A stretch of DNA of 64,000 bases from Galbibacter orientalis DSM 19592 (GCF_000260115.1 NZ_JH651379.1:3126240-3190239); one strand, 5' to 3'; positions 8,863-17,985 are shown, numbered from the stretch's first letter. Translations and numbers: made by a program. The notes: generated from the letters alone by a model not told the origin.

Positions 8863-9444
8863 GTGGAAATAGCAATCATAGATTACGGAGCTGGAAACAT
8901 TCAAAGTATAAAATTTGCTTTTCAGAGAATAGGAATTAATCCAGTATTAACTCATAACTCTGAAACAATATTGAAAGCAGATAAAGTTATTTTTCCAGGA
9001 GTTGGAGAAGCAAGCAGTGCTATGAAAAAATTAAAAGCAACTGGATTAGATGTTTTAATTCCGACTCTTAACCAACCCGTTTTAGGAATTTGTTTAGGGA
9101 TGCAATTAATGTGTAAATTTTCTGAAGAAGGAAATACCAATGGACTAGGTATTTTTGATGCTGAAGTAAAGAAATTTAGCAACAAAGTAAAAGTTCCTCA
9201 AATTGGATGGAATCAAATATCAGCATTAAAAACAGATTTATTTGATGGGATATCTGAAAATGAATACATGTATTTAGTTCATAGTTTTTATGCACCCATT
9301 TGTTCGGAAACTATAGCCATTTCTAATTATGAACTGGATTATTCGTCAGCTTTGCAAAAAGAAAATTTTTATGGAACTCAATTTCATCCAGAAAAAAGTA
9401 GTAGTGCAGGACAGCGGGTGTTGGAGAATTTTTTGAAGTTGTAG
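8863..9444 (+). CDS. hisH: Imidazole glycerol phosphate synthase, glutamine amidotransferase subunit
   Basis: Class I glutaminase of 193 residues that feeds ammonia to HisF. It starts with GTG at 8863 (VEIAIIDYGAGNIQS); no in-frame ATG gives the conserved N-terminus. The catalytic Cys is in GICLGMQLM and the His-Glu pair in GTQFHPEKSS. Its partner HisF is encoded at 10569. hisA and the small phnA-like gene lie between them. Confidence 0.97.
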   Translation: MEIAIIDYGAGNIQSIKFAFQRIGINPVLTHNSETILKADKVIFPGVGEASSAMKKLKATGLDVLIPTLNQPVLGICLGMQLMCKFSEEGNTNGLGIFDAEVKKFSNKVKVPQIGWNQISALKTDLFDGISENEYMYLVHSFYAPICSETIAISNYELDYSSALQKENFYGTQFHPEKSSSAGQRVLENFLKL

Positions 9445-9517
9445 ATGAGATTAAAAGTACAAAGTATTTAGTACAAAGAATAAAGATAAGAGAGTATAGA
9501 ACAAAGAATTTAGAGCA

Positions 9518-10243
9518 ATGAGAATAATACCTGCAATAGATATAATAGATGGGAAATGTGTACGACTTTCTAAAGGCGATTACAATACCAAGAAAATATA
9601 TAACGAGCATCCTTTGGAGGTTGCTAAAGAGTTTGAGGCTCACGGAATAGAGCACTTGCATTTGGTGGATCTTGATGGCGCTAAAAGCAAGCATATAGTA
9701 AATTATAAGGTTTTGGAAGCTATTGCTTCTAAAACAAGCTTAAAAGTAGATTTTGGAGGCGGATTAAAATCGGATGAGGATTTGAAAATAGCTTTTGAAA
9801 GTGGCGCTAATCAAATTACTGGGGGAAGTATTGCGGTTAAAGAGCCTGAAATTTTTGAAAATTGGATTAACACATATGGCAATGATAAAATTATTTTAGG
9901 AGCCGATGCCGACAAAGAGAAAGTAGCCATTTCTGGCTGGCAAGAAGAATCTGAGGAAAAATTAGTGCCTTTTATCGCTAAATACTTACAAAAAGGAATA
10001 GAATATGTAATTTGTACCGATATAAGTAAAGACGGGATGCTAGAAGGACCTTCGTTTGATTTATATAAGCGAATTATAGAAAATTCAGAAAAAATAAAAC
10101 TGATTGCATCTGGAGGAATTTCAACCTTTGATGAGTTGCCAAAATTAGCGGACATTGGTTGTGAAGGAACTATTATTGGAAAAGCTATTTACGAAGGAAG
10201 AATTAGTTTAAAACAATTAGAAAACTATATACTTAACAAGTAA
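9518..10243 (+). CDS. hisA: ProFAR isomerase
   Basis: (beta-alpha)8 barrel of 241 residues performing the Amadori isomerisation of ProFAR to PRFAR. The N-terminal [21 protein letters not shown] holds the catalytic Asp. The phosphate-binding ends are seen as DFGGGLKS and IASGGIST, with the second catalytic Asp in [13 protein letters not shown]. Homologous in fold to HisF two genes downstream. Confidence 0.97.
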   Translation: MRIIPAIDIIDGKCVRLSKGDYNTKKIYNEHPLEVAKEFEAHGIEHLHLVDLDGAKSKHIVNYKVLEAIASKTSLKVDFGGGLKSDEDLKIAFESGANQITGGSIAVKEPEIFENWINTYGNDKIILGADADKEKVAISGWQEESEEKLVPFIAKYLQKGIEYVICTDISKDGMLEGPSFDLYKRIIENSEKIKLIASGGISTFDELPKLADIGCEGTIIGKAIYEGRISLKQLENYILNK

Positions 10244-10358
10244 TTTTTAAACGCTGTCTTTTTCTCTGAAATCCTATCGGGAGGAATTGGAAAGTTAGTA
10301 GTAGTTCAGTATCGTTCAATATAACAGAACGTTTTAAAAGTATCAAAATATAAATAGT

Positions 10359-10568
10359 ATGGAAGTAAAAGATAGTAATGGAAATGTGTTAAACGACGGA
10401 GACTCGGTTCATTTAACAAAGGATTTAAAAGTTAAAGGGATGTCTAAAACCCTAAAACGAGGAAATGTTATTAAAAATATTAGGTTAACAGGCTCTCCAG
10501 ATGAAGTAGAATGTAGAGTAGGAAAAAGTACTATTGTTCTAAAAACTCAATTTTTAAAGAAATCGTAA
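10359..10568 (+). CDS. PhnA/YjdM C-terminal-domain protein
   Basis: 69 residues, matching only the C-terminal SH3-like domain of PhnA/YjdM (E. coli about 111 residues): VKDSNGNVLNDGDSV, LTKDLKVKGMSKTLKRG and VIKNIRL. The N-terminal zinc-ribbon half is absent. The family name 'alkylphosphonate utilization' is historical and no phosphonate function should be assumed. It starts 115 nt after hisA, and its stop TAA is directly followed by the hisF ATG (10569), so the two are transcribed together and probably translationally coupled. Confidence 0.85.
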   Translation: MEVKDSNGNVLNDGDSVHLTKDLKVKGMSKTLKRGNVIKNIRLTGSPDEVECRVGKSTIVLKTQFLKKS

Positions 10569-11324
10569 ATGCTTACAAAACGGATAATCCCTTGTTTGGA
10601 TATTAAGAACGGACGCACTGTAAAAGGTGTGAACTTTGTTGATTTAAGAGATGCTGGTGATCCTGTTGAACTAGCAAAATTATATGCAGAGAATGGAGCA
10701 GATGAGTTGGTTTTTCTAGATATTTCTGCTACAGAAGAGCGTAGAAAAACCTTAATAGATTTAGTGCTTCGTGTGGCAGAAAATGTAAATATTCCCTTTA
10801 CTGTTGGAGGCGGAATTTCTTCGGTGGAAGATGTGGATGTATTATTGAAATCGGGTGCCGATAAGGTTTCTGTTAATTCTTCCGCAGTTAAAAATCCGCA
10901 GTTAATTAACGATTTGTCAGCTAAATTTGGAAGTCAGTGTGTAGTGGTTGCTATTGATGCTAAACAGATTAATGGTCAATGGAAAGTGCATTTGGTAGGA
11001 GGGAAAGTTCCTACCGATCTTAATCTGTTTGAATGGGCTAAAGAAGTGGAACAACGTGGAGCAGGAGAAATACTATTTACTTCTATGGATAATGATGGAA
11101 CAAAAGATGGTTTTGCAAATGAAGCGTTGGCAAAACTTTCTACGGAATTAAATATTCCAATTATTGCTTCTGGAGGAGCAGGGAAAATAGCACATTTTAC
11201 AGATACTTTTATTAAAGGAAAAGCAGATGCAGCATTGGCAGCTAGTGTTTTTCATTTTAAAGAAATAGAAATTAACGATTTAAAAGAAGTTTTAAGAACG
11301 AATAATATTCCTGTTCGATTATAA
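10569..11324 (+). CDS. hisF: Imidazole glycerol phosphate synthase, cyclase subunit
   Basis: (beta-alpha)8 barrel of 251 residues that uses HisH-derived ammonia to make IGP and AICAR. The signature [21 protein letters not shown] holds the first catalytic Asp. DNDGTKDGF carries the second, and the phosphate-binding loops are VGGGISS and ASGGAG. It starts immediately after the phnA-like stop codon and is followed by hisIE after 49 nt. Confidence 0.97.
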   Translation: MLTKRIIPCLDIKNGRTVKGVNFVDLRDAGDPVELAKLYAENGADELVFLDISATEERRKTLIDLVLRVAENVNIPFTVGGGISSVEDVDVLLKSGADKVSVNSSAVKNPQLINDLSAKFGSQCVVVAIDAKQINGQWKVHLVGGKVPTDLNLFEWAKEVEQRGAGEILFTSMDNDGTKDGFANEALAKLSTELNIPIIASGGAGKIAHFTDTFIKGKADAALAASVFHFKEIEINDLKEVLRTNNIPVRL

Positions 11325-11373
11325 ATGGAAACTCTTTTGTGAATATCAAAAAATAAGAATTTAAGGATAGAAA

Positions 11374-11970
11374 ATGGAAATTGATTTTAATAAAAATAAC
11401 GATACATTGGTTCCTGCAGTAATTCAAGATGCCAATACAAAGCAAATATTAATGCTTGGGTACATGAATGAGGAGGCTTATAAAAAAACTGTAGCTACAC
11501 AAAAAGTTACCTTTTATAGTAGAACTAAACAGCGTTTGTGGACCAAAGGTGAAGAAAGTGGGAATTTTTTAATGCTAAAAGACATAAAGGTTGATTGTGA
11601 TAACGATACTCTTTTAATTCAAGTAAATCCTGTTGGGCCTGTTTGCCATAAAGGGACCGATACCTGTTGGGCGGAAAAAAATGAAACCAGTTTTGGTTTT
11701 TTAAGCGAATTGGAAAAAATAATTTCTGATAGAAAAGAAAACCAAAATAATGAAAAGAGTTATGTAGCTTCTCTCTTTAGAAGTGGAATAAATAAGATTG
11801 CTCAAAAAGTAGGAGAGGAAGCTGTGGAGACAGTTATTGAAGCTAAAGATGATAATGAGGAATTGTTTTTAAATGAAAGTGCCGATTTACTTTTTCATTA
11901 TTTAATTCTACTTCAAGCTAAGGGTTACACATTAAAAGACATTGCAAAAGTGCTTGAAGAGAGACATTAA
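11374..11970 (+). CDS. hisI: Bifunctional PRA-CH / PRA-PH
   Basis: 198 residues, a HisI-HisE fusion (often hisIE). The N-terminal cyclohydrolase domain (about 1-105) has LGYMNEEAY, the DCDNDTLLI metal motif and PVCHKGTDTCW. The C-terminal pyrophosphohydrolase (about 115-198) has KVGEEAVETVIEAK and the NESADLLFHYLILL helix. It performs steps two and three of the pathway and is the last his gene of the run. CorA follows after 35 nt. Confidence 0.96.
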   Translation: MEIDFNKNNDTLVPAVIQDANTKQILMLGYMNEEAYKKTVATQKVTFYSRTKQRLWTKGEESGNFLMLKDIKVDCDNDTLLIQVNPVGPVCHKGTDTCWAEKNETSFGFLSELEKIISDRKENQNNEKSYVASLFRSGINKIAQKVGEEAVETVIEAKDDNEELFLNESADLLFHYLILLQAKGYTLKDIAKVLEERH

Positions 11971-12005
11971 GTTTTTCATATCTTTATAAAAAGCATTATT
12001 AGAAT

Positions 12006-13097
12006 ATGACTAAAAGAAAGCTAAATCTAAAAGATAAAATTCGACGTCCTTTTAAATCTATTCAAAAAGTTGGTAAAGCTCCTGGTACTGTTACCTATAT
12101 GGGGCTTCGTAAAGATGGTACTTACAAAGTCTCTGTAACAGATTATGCGGACGATTTTTACCAAGCCGAAACACTTGCAAAAGTTGAAGACGCTTTTAAG
12201 TTTAGAGATACCGATACAGTTTCTTGGATAAATGTACAGGGTTTAAGCAACGAGGCAGAGATTGAGAAACTAGGAAAATACTACAATATTAATCCGCTTG
12301 TTTTAGAAGATTTAGTAAATACCAATCAGCGTCCAAAAGTAGATGAGTACGACGATTATGTGTTTTGTGTTTTAAAGATGCTTTATTTAGATGATAATTA
12401 TAAGCTTATAACCGAACATGTAGCTTTGATTCTTACCGAGCATGCGGTATTGTTGTTTCAAGAAGTGGAGGATGATGTTTTTAAAGGCGTTAGAGAGCGT
12501 TTGGCTAATAAATTTGGTCGTATTCGAACTAGAGGAGCCGATTATCTTTTTTTTGCTTTAATTGATGCTATTATAGATCAATATTTTGTTATTCTAGAAG
12601 AATTAACAAATCAAACGGAGCTATTAGAAGAGCGTGTTTATAATAATCCGGAACAAGAAATAGCCTCTAATATTCAGGCTTTGCGTAAAGAAGTGCTAGC
12701 AATTAGAAGAAATGTATTTCCTGTAAGAGAGATCTCAAATAGGTTAGTAAAAACCGATCATCGTTTATTTCATCCAGAGACAAAACTTTTTTTAAGTGAT
12801 GTAAACGACCATAGCATCCAAATACATGAAACCATTGAAATGCTTCGAGAAATGAGTATGAGTTTGATGGAAATGTATATGAGTAATGTGAGTAATAAAA
12901 TGAATGAAGTAATGAAAGTACTTACAATTATGGCGAGTATTTTTATACCGTTAACCTTTATTGCAGGAATTTATGGGATGAATTTTGATTATATGCCCGA
13001 ATTACATAATAAATACTCGTATTTTATTGTATTGGGAATTATGTTTTTAATTCTAGTATTAATGCTGGTGTATTTTAAAAGGAAGAAGTGGTTGTGA
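12006..13097 (+). CDS. corA: CorA-type magnesium/cobalt transporter
   Basis: 363 residues. A long cytoplasmic N-terminal domain is followed by two C-terminal transmembrane helices. The signature GMN is present at the end of the first helix (AGIYGMNFDYMPEL), where it forms the selectivity filter of CorA pentamers. The C-terminus is basic (KRKKWL), as usual. It is 35 nt downstream of hisIE on the same strand with no clear terminator between, so partial co-transcription is possible, though the function is unrelated. Confidence 0.93.
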   Translation: MTKRKLNLKDKIRRPFKSIQKVGKAPGTVTYMGLRKDGTYKVSVTDYADDFYQAETLAKVEDAFKFRDTDTVSWINVQGLSNEAEIEKLGKYYNINPLVLEDLVNTNQRPKVDEYDDYVFCVLKMLYLDDNYKLITEHVALILTEHAVLLFQEVEDDVFKGVRERLANKFGRIRTRGADYLFFALIDAIIDQYFVILEELTNQTELLEERVYNNPEQEIASNIQALRKEVLAIRRNVFPVREISNRLVKTDHRLFHPETKLFLSDVNDHSIQIHETIEMLREMSMSLMEMYMSNVSNKMNEVMKVLTIMASIFIPLTFIAGIYGMNFDYMPELHNKYSYFIVLGIMFLILVLMLVYFKRKKWL

Positions 13098-13121
13098 TAC
13101 TTTAGTTTTATCTTATAGAGA

Positions 13122-13367
13122 TTAAGGTAAATTCCATGCCGTAGGAAGAATCTTTACAGAATTTGCTTGAGCATATATAAGTAATGTAACGGCTTTTTTG
13201 GTATCACTCAATTTTAACAGATTACTTCCTATTCTTGTGGTTTCAGAAAGTTCCCTGATTTCTTGAAGGGAAATAAGTTTTCCGTAATACTTAGCAATAA
13301 TCCGAAGACAAGTGGAACCACAGTCTTTGGAATCTGGTTGTTTATAGAATGGGAAGTTTATTTTCAA
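13122..13367 (-). pseudogene. Truncated C39 peptidase domain (bacteriocin/RiPP exporter fragment)
   Basis: 81 residues from a TTG start. Residues about 1-54 match the N-terminal peptidase C39 domain of peptidase-containing ABC exporters: KQPDSKDCGSTCLRIIAKYYG with the catalytic Cys, then SLQEIRELSETTR and GSNLLKLSD. After residue about 54 the similarity stops and an unrelated 27-residue tail runs to the stop. The domain's catalytic His and Asp, the membrane domain and the ATPase are all missing. A deletion has apparently fused the start of an exporter gene to other DNA. It begins one base after the stop codon of the thioredoxin-like gene. It is unlikely to be functional. Confidence 0.8.
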
Positions 13368-13368
13368 C

Positions 13369-14847
13369 TTATTTCAATAGGTATTTATCCAATAATTCTG
13401 TTATTTCAATACCGCTACTAGGTTCAGGAGCGTTTTGATGAACTAAGTTTCCCTTTTTATCATATAAAATATAACGAGGAATAGATTTTAATTTTAATTC
13501 TTTATAAAATTTGGCAGAAGGATAGTTTACTCCTAGGATGCTATTTTTATTTAATAGTAATCCCTCTTCTTTAGAAGCATTTATCCAATCGTTAAAATTT
13601 CTGTCTATAGAAATGTAGATAAAAACCACCTCCTTATCTTTGTATTTCTCTTGTAGTTTTTTTGATGCGGGCATCGCTGCTCTACAAGGGGCACACCAAC
13701 TTGCCCAAAAGTCAATGTAAATTACCTTTTCTTTGTGTACTTCAATAAGTCTTTTTAAATTCGTTTTTATTTTATCTGTAGTTATTAAATATACACTATC
13801 TGTTGCTTTTTTAATAGTACTAAAATCAGTTAAATACCTTTCTTTAATATCAGAAATTAATACTTCTGACTCTTTTAATAGCGAAAATTCTTGAAATTTA
13901 CTTTCAAAATCAAGTGTAGATTTTTCATTTGCTATCTGTTTAAGTAGATTATGCATAAGATACCTCTTTGATTGAGGAAGAAAGAGTTCAGACTTTTTAA
14001 CATGATTATATTGTTCCAAAACATCATGCTCTTTAATTTCTCCTCCTTTACTATACTCTAAAAAAGAAACTCTCTGGAGGAATTCCTTGAAAAAATAATA
14101 CTTGACGAGGCTATCATTTTGAAGCTCATTTAGCAAAAGATCTTTATTGTCTATGTAATATTCGTCTCCTTCATAAGTTGAAATGGAAAAGTTATATAAG
14201 TCAAATCTTATTTTTTGCGTTTGTAGAATATAGAAAGCTTCGGACAACATATTTTTATGGTAAAGGGAATCCAGAAATTTAGACTCTAAATTGTACTGTG
14301 AATTTAATCTTGTTAGATACTTCATAACCATATCATCTGGATTTTCTTTAGATGGAGAAATTTCTGAGAATTCAAAAAACATGAAATCCCTAGGCTTTAT
14401 TTTACCTAAAACCTTTTCTTTTAATATGGCGTAGTCATTATCCATATATTTTTTGTTTTTTTCTTTATTGTATACATGATATTTTGGAAAATCGTTCTTA
14501 ATAGAAGTGTAGATAATAGAATCACCAGAATTAAATAGATAATATATGTTTTCCAATCTGTATTGATGTCTTAAGATAATTTCGTCAAAATTTATTTCTA
14601 AACTATCTAATTTTGTGTTGGAATCCATAACAATTACTTGATCTATATAAGGATTCTCCTTGGTTATGAATGTAATTACAGGACTATATTGAGCGTATTT
14701 AATATTAGGAATGATCAAGGTATCTTTAATTTCTCCTAAAAAAGTAAAATTAATTTTGCCTTTGTTTTTTTTAGTTGTTTTTATATCATCTGTGTCTTTA
14801 CATCCAATGATTATAAAGAACAAAAAAATTAATGTTAATAACTTCAT
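13369..14847 (-). CDS. TlpA-like thioredoxin-fold lipoprotein
   Basis: 492 residues. The lipoprotein signal peptide MKLLTLIFLFFIIIGC predicts lipidation at Cys16. The first ~370 residues form a large domain I do not recognise. Residues about 375-492 form a TlpA/ResA-like thioredoxin domain with the redox pair WCAPC (Cys385 and Cys388) and the cis-Pro loop SIPRYILYD. It would act in the periplasm as a disulfide reductase or oxidase. Such proteins often accompany RiPP clusters in Bacteroidota, which fits the C39 fragment downstream and the ATP-grasp scrap upstream. Confidence 0.8.
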   Translation of the reverse strand: MKLLTLIFLFFIIIGCKDTDDIKTTKKNKGKINFTFLGEIKDTLIIPNIKYAQYSPVITFITKENPYIDQVIVMDSNTKLDSLEINFDEIILRHQYRLENIYYLFNSGDSIIYTSIKNDFPKYHVYNKEKNKKYMDNDYAILKEKVLGKIKPRDFMFFEFSEISPSKENPDDMVMKYLTRLNSQYNLESKFLDSLYHKNMLSEAFYILQTQKIRFDLYNFSISTYEGDEYYIDNKDLLLNELQNDSLVKYYFFKEFLQRVSFLEYSKGGEIKEHDVLEQYNHVKKSELFLPQSKRYLMHNLLKQIANEKSTLDFESKFQEFSLLKESEVLISDIKERYLTDFSTIKKATDSVYLITTDKIKTNLKRLIEVHKEKVIYIDFWASWCAPCRAAMPASKKLQEKYKDKEVVFIYISIDRNFNDWINASKEEGLLLNKNSILGVNYPSAKFYKELKLKSIPRYILYDKKGNLVHQNAPEPSSGIEITELLDKYLLK

Positions 14848-14864
14848 GATGTGATTATTTAAAA

Positions 14865-14950
14865 TTAAAAATCACCCCCGTAATATTTTATCCATCTTAA
14901 AACAGTATCTGTAGTAGTATCTTCTTCAGAGACTACTAAAACATTAATTT
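14865..14950 (-). pseudogene. N-terminal scrap resembling grasp-with-spasm ATP-grasp maturase
   Basis: An in-frame stretch ending at TAA 14865-14867 reads VLVVSEEDTTTDTV followed by RWIKYYGGDF. This resembles, from memory, the N-terminus of the ATP-grasp enzyme of grasp-with-spasm RiPP systems (pattern SEx-D-xxTDxVIxWLxYYG, then FIRIN). It breaks off exactly where that FIRIN would follow. No ATG precedes it in frame, and the upstream gene's frame ends at 14950. It looks like the relic of a deleted maturase gene. Assignment rests on a short stretch only. Confidence 0.5.
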
Positions 14951-15982
14951 TATCTACACCAGTAAAATAGTTTAATATGATTATACTTTTTTCTCTTTAT
15001 TTCTTTACATGCCACTTGCCCTCTCTTGTATTTTGAGTGCTTCTCTTCTAAAGATTCCAGCCCTAATTCCTTCCTTCGTCTATTTATTTGATTAAATAAA
15101 GTTGTGTCCTTAGTATCAGTAATTTCATTATAAATTTCAGCATTGCATGAAGCGTCTGTGCCGAATCTTGCTTGAAAATCCATAATAGAAGCATACTGAT
15201 TCGGGGGCATATTCCCTTTTTTAACTTCATTTAAAAACATATTATTATATGTACACGGTTTAGGTTGCATATAATAGTGAAGTAAAATAGTTCTTGCTGT
15301 CACATTACTAAAACTATACCTGTATTTATAGCTATCATTTTGAGCCCCATTTCTACATAGCCCGATATTTCGTTCACCTGGATATCCGTACTTTTTTATT
15401 AACGGGATAAGCCTGTTCTCGACAATCTTACTAACAATACTGTCATACACAATCTCGTATTTCTTAGCATTGTTAGAATCTACTTTTGATAAAGAATAGA
15501 GGTAATATACTTTCCATTTATGATCTATTTTGGTTAGTGCATATAAAGAATCTCTTAACGTGGTGTTTATTTGATTTGCAAATACTTTATTGTATTTAAT
15601 ATATTTCTTTAACAAATACTTATCAAGCCTTTTGTTTTTGATATAATTATTCAACAGAGAGTCATTTGTAATATCTTTTATAGTCAAACCACATTTAAAA
15701 GTTACAATTGCAAAATCTTGAAATAGATTCTTATTATCTATATACGCACTGGTCTGAATCGCTGTAAAAGAATGACCTGCCAAAAGGTTTATCTACATTA
15801 GAAAATGCTTCATTATACATTACCAAAGCACTATCATGTTGCTTTTTTAATATATAACTTTCAGTATTGTTAATCGTTCTTGTATATTTAATGTAGTCTA
15901 TAGGTCTTTTCTTTGTGCCAGTAGTATCTATGCTATAACCCGATAAAGTTATAACTAAAAGCCCGCCTAATACTAAAAGCAT
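14950..15982 (-). pseudogene. Frameshifted exported protein (DUF6624-like resemblance)
   Basis: Two overlapping ORFs, 15982-15734 and 15783-14950, read as one protein of about 340 residues if one base is removed from the A run at 15765-15768 (T run on the coding strand). The join then reads KPFGRSF then TAIQTSAY. The N-terminus has a hydrophobic segment (LLVLGGLLVITLSGY). The C-terminal part contains LIPLIKKYGYPGERNIG and INRRRKELGLESLEEK, a weak resemblance to DUF6624. It could be a genuine pseudogene, a homopolymer sequencing error, or (less likely) a frameshifting site. It lies in a degraded RiPP-like neighbourhood. Confidence 0.65.
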
Positions 15983-16332
15983 TAATTTTTGTTTGGGATA
16001 ATTATTTTTTGTACTGGTTGCATAATTTCAACATTTATAAAGATTGTAGGGTGTGGATATTATTTTCGGCTTCGTACACAATTATTAATTATTTTTTTCT
16101 ACAATATAATGAAAAAAAAACTATAAAAGGATATGTATTTGTATTTTTTTATTTAGACTAACTCATTTTTAATTTGATATAATGTATTTGTATACATGTC
16201 TTTACATGTTCTAAATAGCATTGTTTCTTTTAAAAGAGTGATCATTTCATGGGGATATTCTGTTTATACTAGCTATTTATGAAGATTAAATCCTCTATTC
16301 TAGAAAGTTATATTTTATCTACTTGAAAGAAA
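15983..16332. other. 350-bp gap without recognised genes
   Basis: Very AT-rich spacer between the divided RiPP-like region and the TauE/SafE gene. I looked on both strands for a small precursor-peptide ORF and a terminator hairpin and saw neither convincingly. Confidence 0.6.
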
Positions 16333-17169
16333 CTACTTTATAATAAAATTAGACATCATAACTAAAGCGGCTAGTACCAACCCCATTCCTATAAGCTTTT
16401 CTAGGGTTTTATTTTTCATTTTTAAATTTAATCGCTGGCCTCCTAAAGCACCAGCTGCAAAACCGAGCATAATTGGCCATGCTTTATCAAATTGGATATG
16501 ACCGAGTATAAAATGACTAAATGTTCCTGTAGTACTAGTAATAACAATCATAAATAGGGCAGTAGCGGTAGCAATTTTGGCAGGCATTTTAAAAACTTTT
16601 AGCATAATAGGTGTTTTTAAAAATCCGCCTCCTATTCCAAAAAGCCCTGCTAGTGTACCTGCTAAAAGTCCAAAAAACAATACCATCCAAACACTAAAAC
16701 GGTAGGCAACGTGGTTTTTTGTGTTTTTAATAATGTATCGAGGTTTGTATTTATTTAAATGATAGAAAAAACCTCCGTTCCCTTTTTTGTCTTTTTTTCC
16801 TTTTTTTAAGAAGAAAGAGATTCCAAGAAAAAGAACTAAAATTGCAAATAATATTTCTAAATGTTCTGCTGAAATATATGAGAGTAGTAAGGTTCCTAAT
16901 ACTACTCCAAAAATAGTTGGGATTTCCAAAAGGATTCCCATTTTAAAATCCACAAAACCTTCCTTTCGGTTTAAATAAGTAGAAATTAAGGAAGAGGGAA
17001 TTAGAGAAATCATTACCGAACCCACTGCCGTTGTTAGTGGGAAATGAAAAACAGTAATTAAAATAGGAACCATAAATATTCCACCACCAAAACCAACTAC
17101 AGATCCAAACATACTAATGGTAAAACTGATTAAAATAAGGATAATGGTTATAATGATTACTGTTTCCAT
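16333..17169 (-). CDS. TauE/SafE-family sulfite/sulfonate exporter
   Basis: 278 residues, almost wholly hydrophobic with about eight predicted transmembrane helices arranged as two repeats. Each half carries the family's glycine-rich motif (SVVGFGGGIFMVP near residue 25 and GLFGIGGGFLKTP near 180). The family moves sulfite, sulfoacetate or other organosulfur anions across the inner membrane. The neighbouring sulfur genes (DoxD/DoxA-like, DsrE-like, sulfurtransferase, CysM) support a sulfur-anion role. A minus-strand TAAATTTG box lies 24 nt upstream. Confidence 0.85.
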   Translation of the reverse strand: METVIIITIILILISFTISMFGSVVGFGGGIFMVPILITVFHFPLTTAVGSVMISLIPSSLISTYLNRKEGFVDFKMGILLEIPTIFGVVLGTLLLSYISAEHLEILFAILVLFLGISFFLKKGKKDKKGNGGFFYHLNKYKPRYIIKNTKNHVAYRFSVWMVLFFGLLAGTLAGLFGIGGGFLKTPIMLKVFKMPAKIATATALFMIVITSTTGTFSHFILGHIQFDKAWPIMLGFAAGALGGQRLNLKMKNKTLEKLIGMGLVLAALVMMSNFIIK

Positions 17170-17192
17170 AGTTGTAAATTGTTGTATTACTA

Positions 17193-17200
17193 CAAATTTA
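17193..17200 (-). promoter_or_regulatory. Promoter -7 box of the TauE/SafE gene
   Basis: TAAATTTG on the minus strand, matching TAnnTTTG, 24 nt before the start codon. No good -33 TTTG is seen. Confidence 0.5.
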
Positions 17201-17367
17201 GAACATTTCTTTTGTAAGAAAATCTATTAGCTTAATAGGGAGTGTTAGTAGCAAGTACAAAATCACTTCAAATGTCTTTTCAGAATAGTTATTTTGTAAC
17301 TTAATTATTTTAAATAGTGTTTGGCTTTATGGTTTTTTTAGTAGGGTTTAGGAATCTAATTTATAAA

Positions 17368-17537
17368 TTATTGTTGTGCTATAAAAGTTAACGGAATTTA
17401 TTGAACCAAAGAATTACATGCTTTAAATGAGGGTTTTAGTAATATGGTTTCTTTAAACAGCTTATTTTTTATGGTAGTTAAGATTTAGTCTTTTTTCTTA
17501 TTGCAAAGCGGTCTTGAATTTTCACTCGGACATATAT
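17368..17537 (-). repeat. Dispersed repeat family R1, copy C
   Basis: Read on the minus strand it begins ATATGTCCGAGTGAAAATTC and continues CAAGACCGCTTTGC, AATAAGAAAAAAGAC, TAAATCTTAACTACC, then near its end CAATAAATTCCGTTAA and CAACAATAA. These blocks match copy B (55261-55493) in the same order, some for 15 or more bases. It ends at the start of the next open frame, so the extra N-terminal codons of that frame (17536-17598) are partly repeat-derived. Confidence 0.78.
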
Positions 17538-17598
17538 GTTTATAAATATGAATTTTTTAACAATCATTCTTATTTATAAACTTATTTTTGCGATAGTG

Positions 17599-17985
17599 AT
17601 GTTAAAGGGCTATAAAATAAAATTTGAGGCACATTATTTTGTGCTTATACTGCTAAGTATTTTACTTTTAAGCTCTCCATGTTCTGCTAGAAACTCCATG
17701 CAGGATTTTGCAGGTTTGGAAAAAACTTCTACGCTTAATAAAAGCAAAACAGCACAAACCTTTAATAGATGCGTAGCAATAAGTAAGCATTATAAAGAAG
17801 GAAGATCTAAGGTTAAAAGAGTACAAATAGCACTTACTAAACTTTATTTCTCCAAATTTTCTATGATTACTTTTTCAGCAAGAAATCAAAATGGGAAATT
17901 TGATTCTTCAATATTGTATTGTTACAATCATTTAGGGGTTCCTATGTATATTTTGTATGAGAATATGCAAACTTACCTTATTTAA
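17599..17985 (+). CDS. Hypothetical secreted protein beside the DoxD gene
   Basis: I do not recognise this protein. The start at 17599 (MLKGYKIKFEAHYF) is preferred over 17536 because it puts a normal signal peptide (VLILLSILLLSSPCSA) at the N-terminus and avoids codons in the R1 repeat. The mature part is about 95 residues, basic, with TFNRCVAISKHYKEGRSKVKR and a C-terminal NHLGVPMYILYENM. It precedes the DoxD-like gene by 141 nt on the same strand and may be an exported partner of it. A TATTTTTG box at 17583-17590 lies unusually close to this start. Confidence 0.55.
   Translation: MLKGYKIKFEAHYFVLILLSILLLSSPCSARNSMQDFAGLEKTSTLNKSKTAQTFNRCVAISKHYKEGRSKVKRVQIALTKLYFSKFSMITFSARNQNGKFDSSILYCYNHLGVPMYILYENMQTYLI

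Noticed and set aside
9323-9694. Minus-strand ORF of 123 codons across hisH-hisA
   Set aside because: Antisense to two clear his genes, with low-complexity hydrophobic translation and no start signal.
15983-16332. Possible RiPP precursor peptide near the ATP-grasp and C39 relics
   Set aside because: I found no short ORF with a leader-like sequence and a double-Gly or Cys/Thr-rich core on either strand.
17536-17598. Upstream ATG for the secreted protein beside DoxD
   Set aside because: These codons begin at the end of repeat copy C and would place an extra hydrophobic stretch before a complete signal peptide; the ATG at 17599 is more natural.
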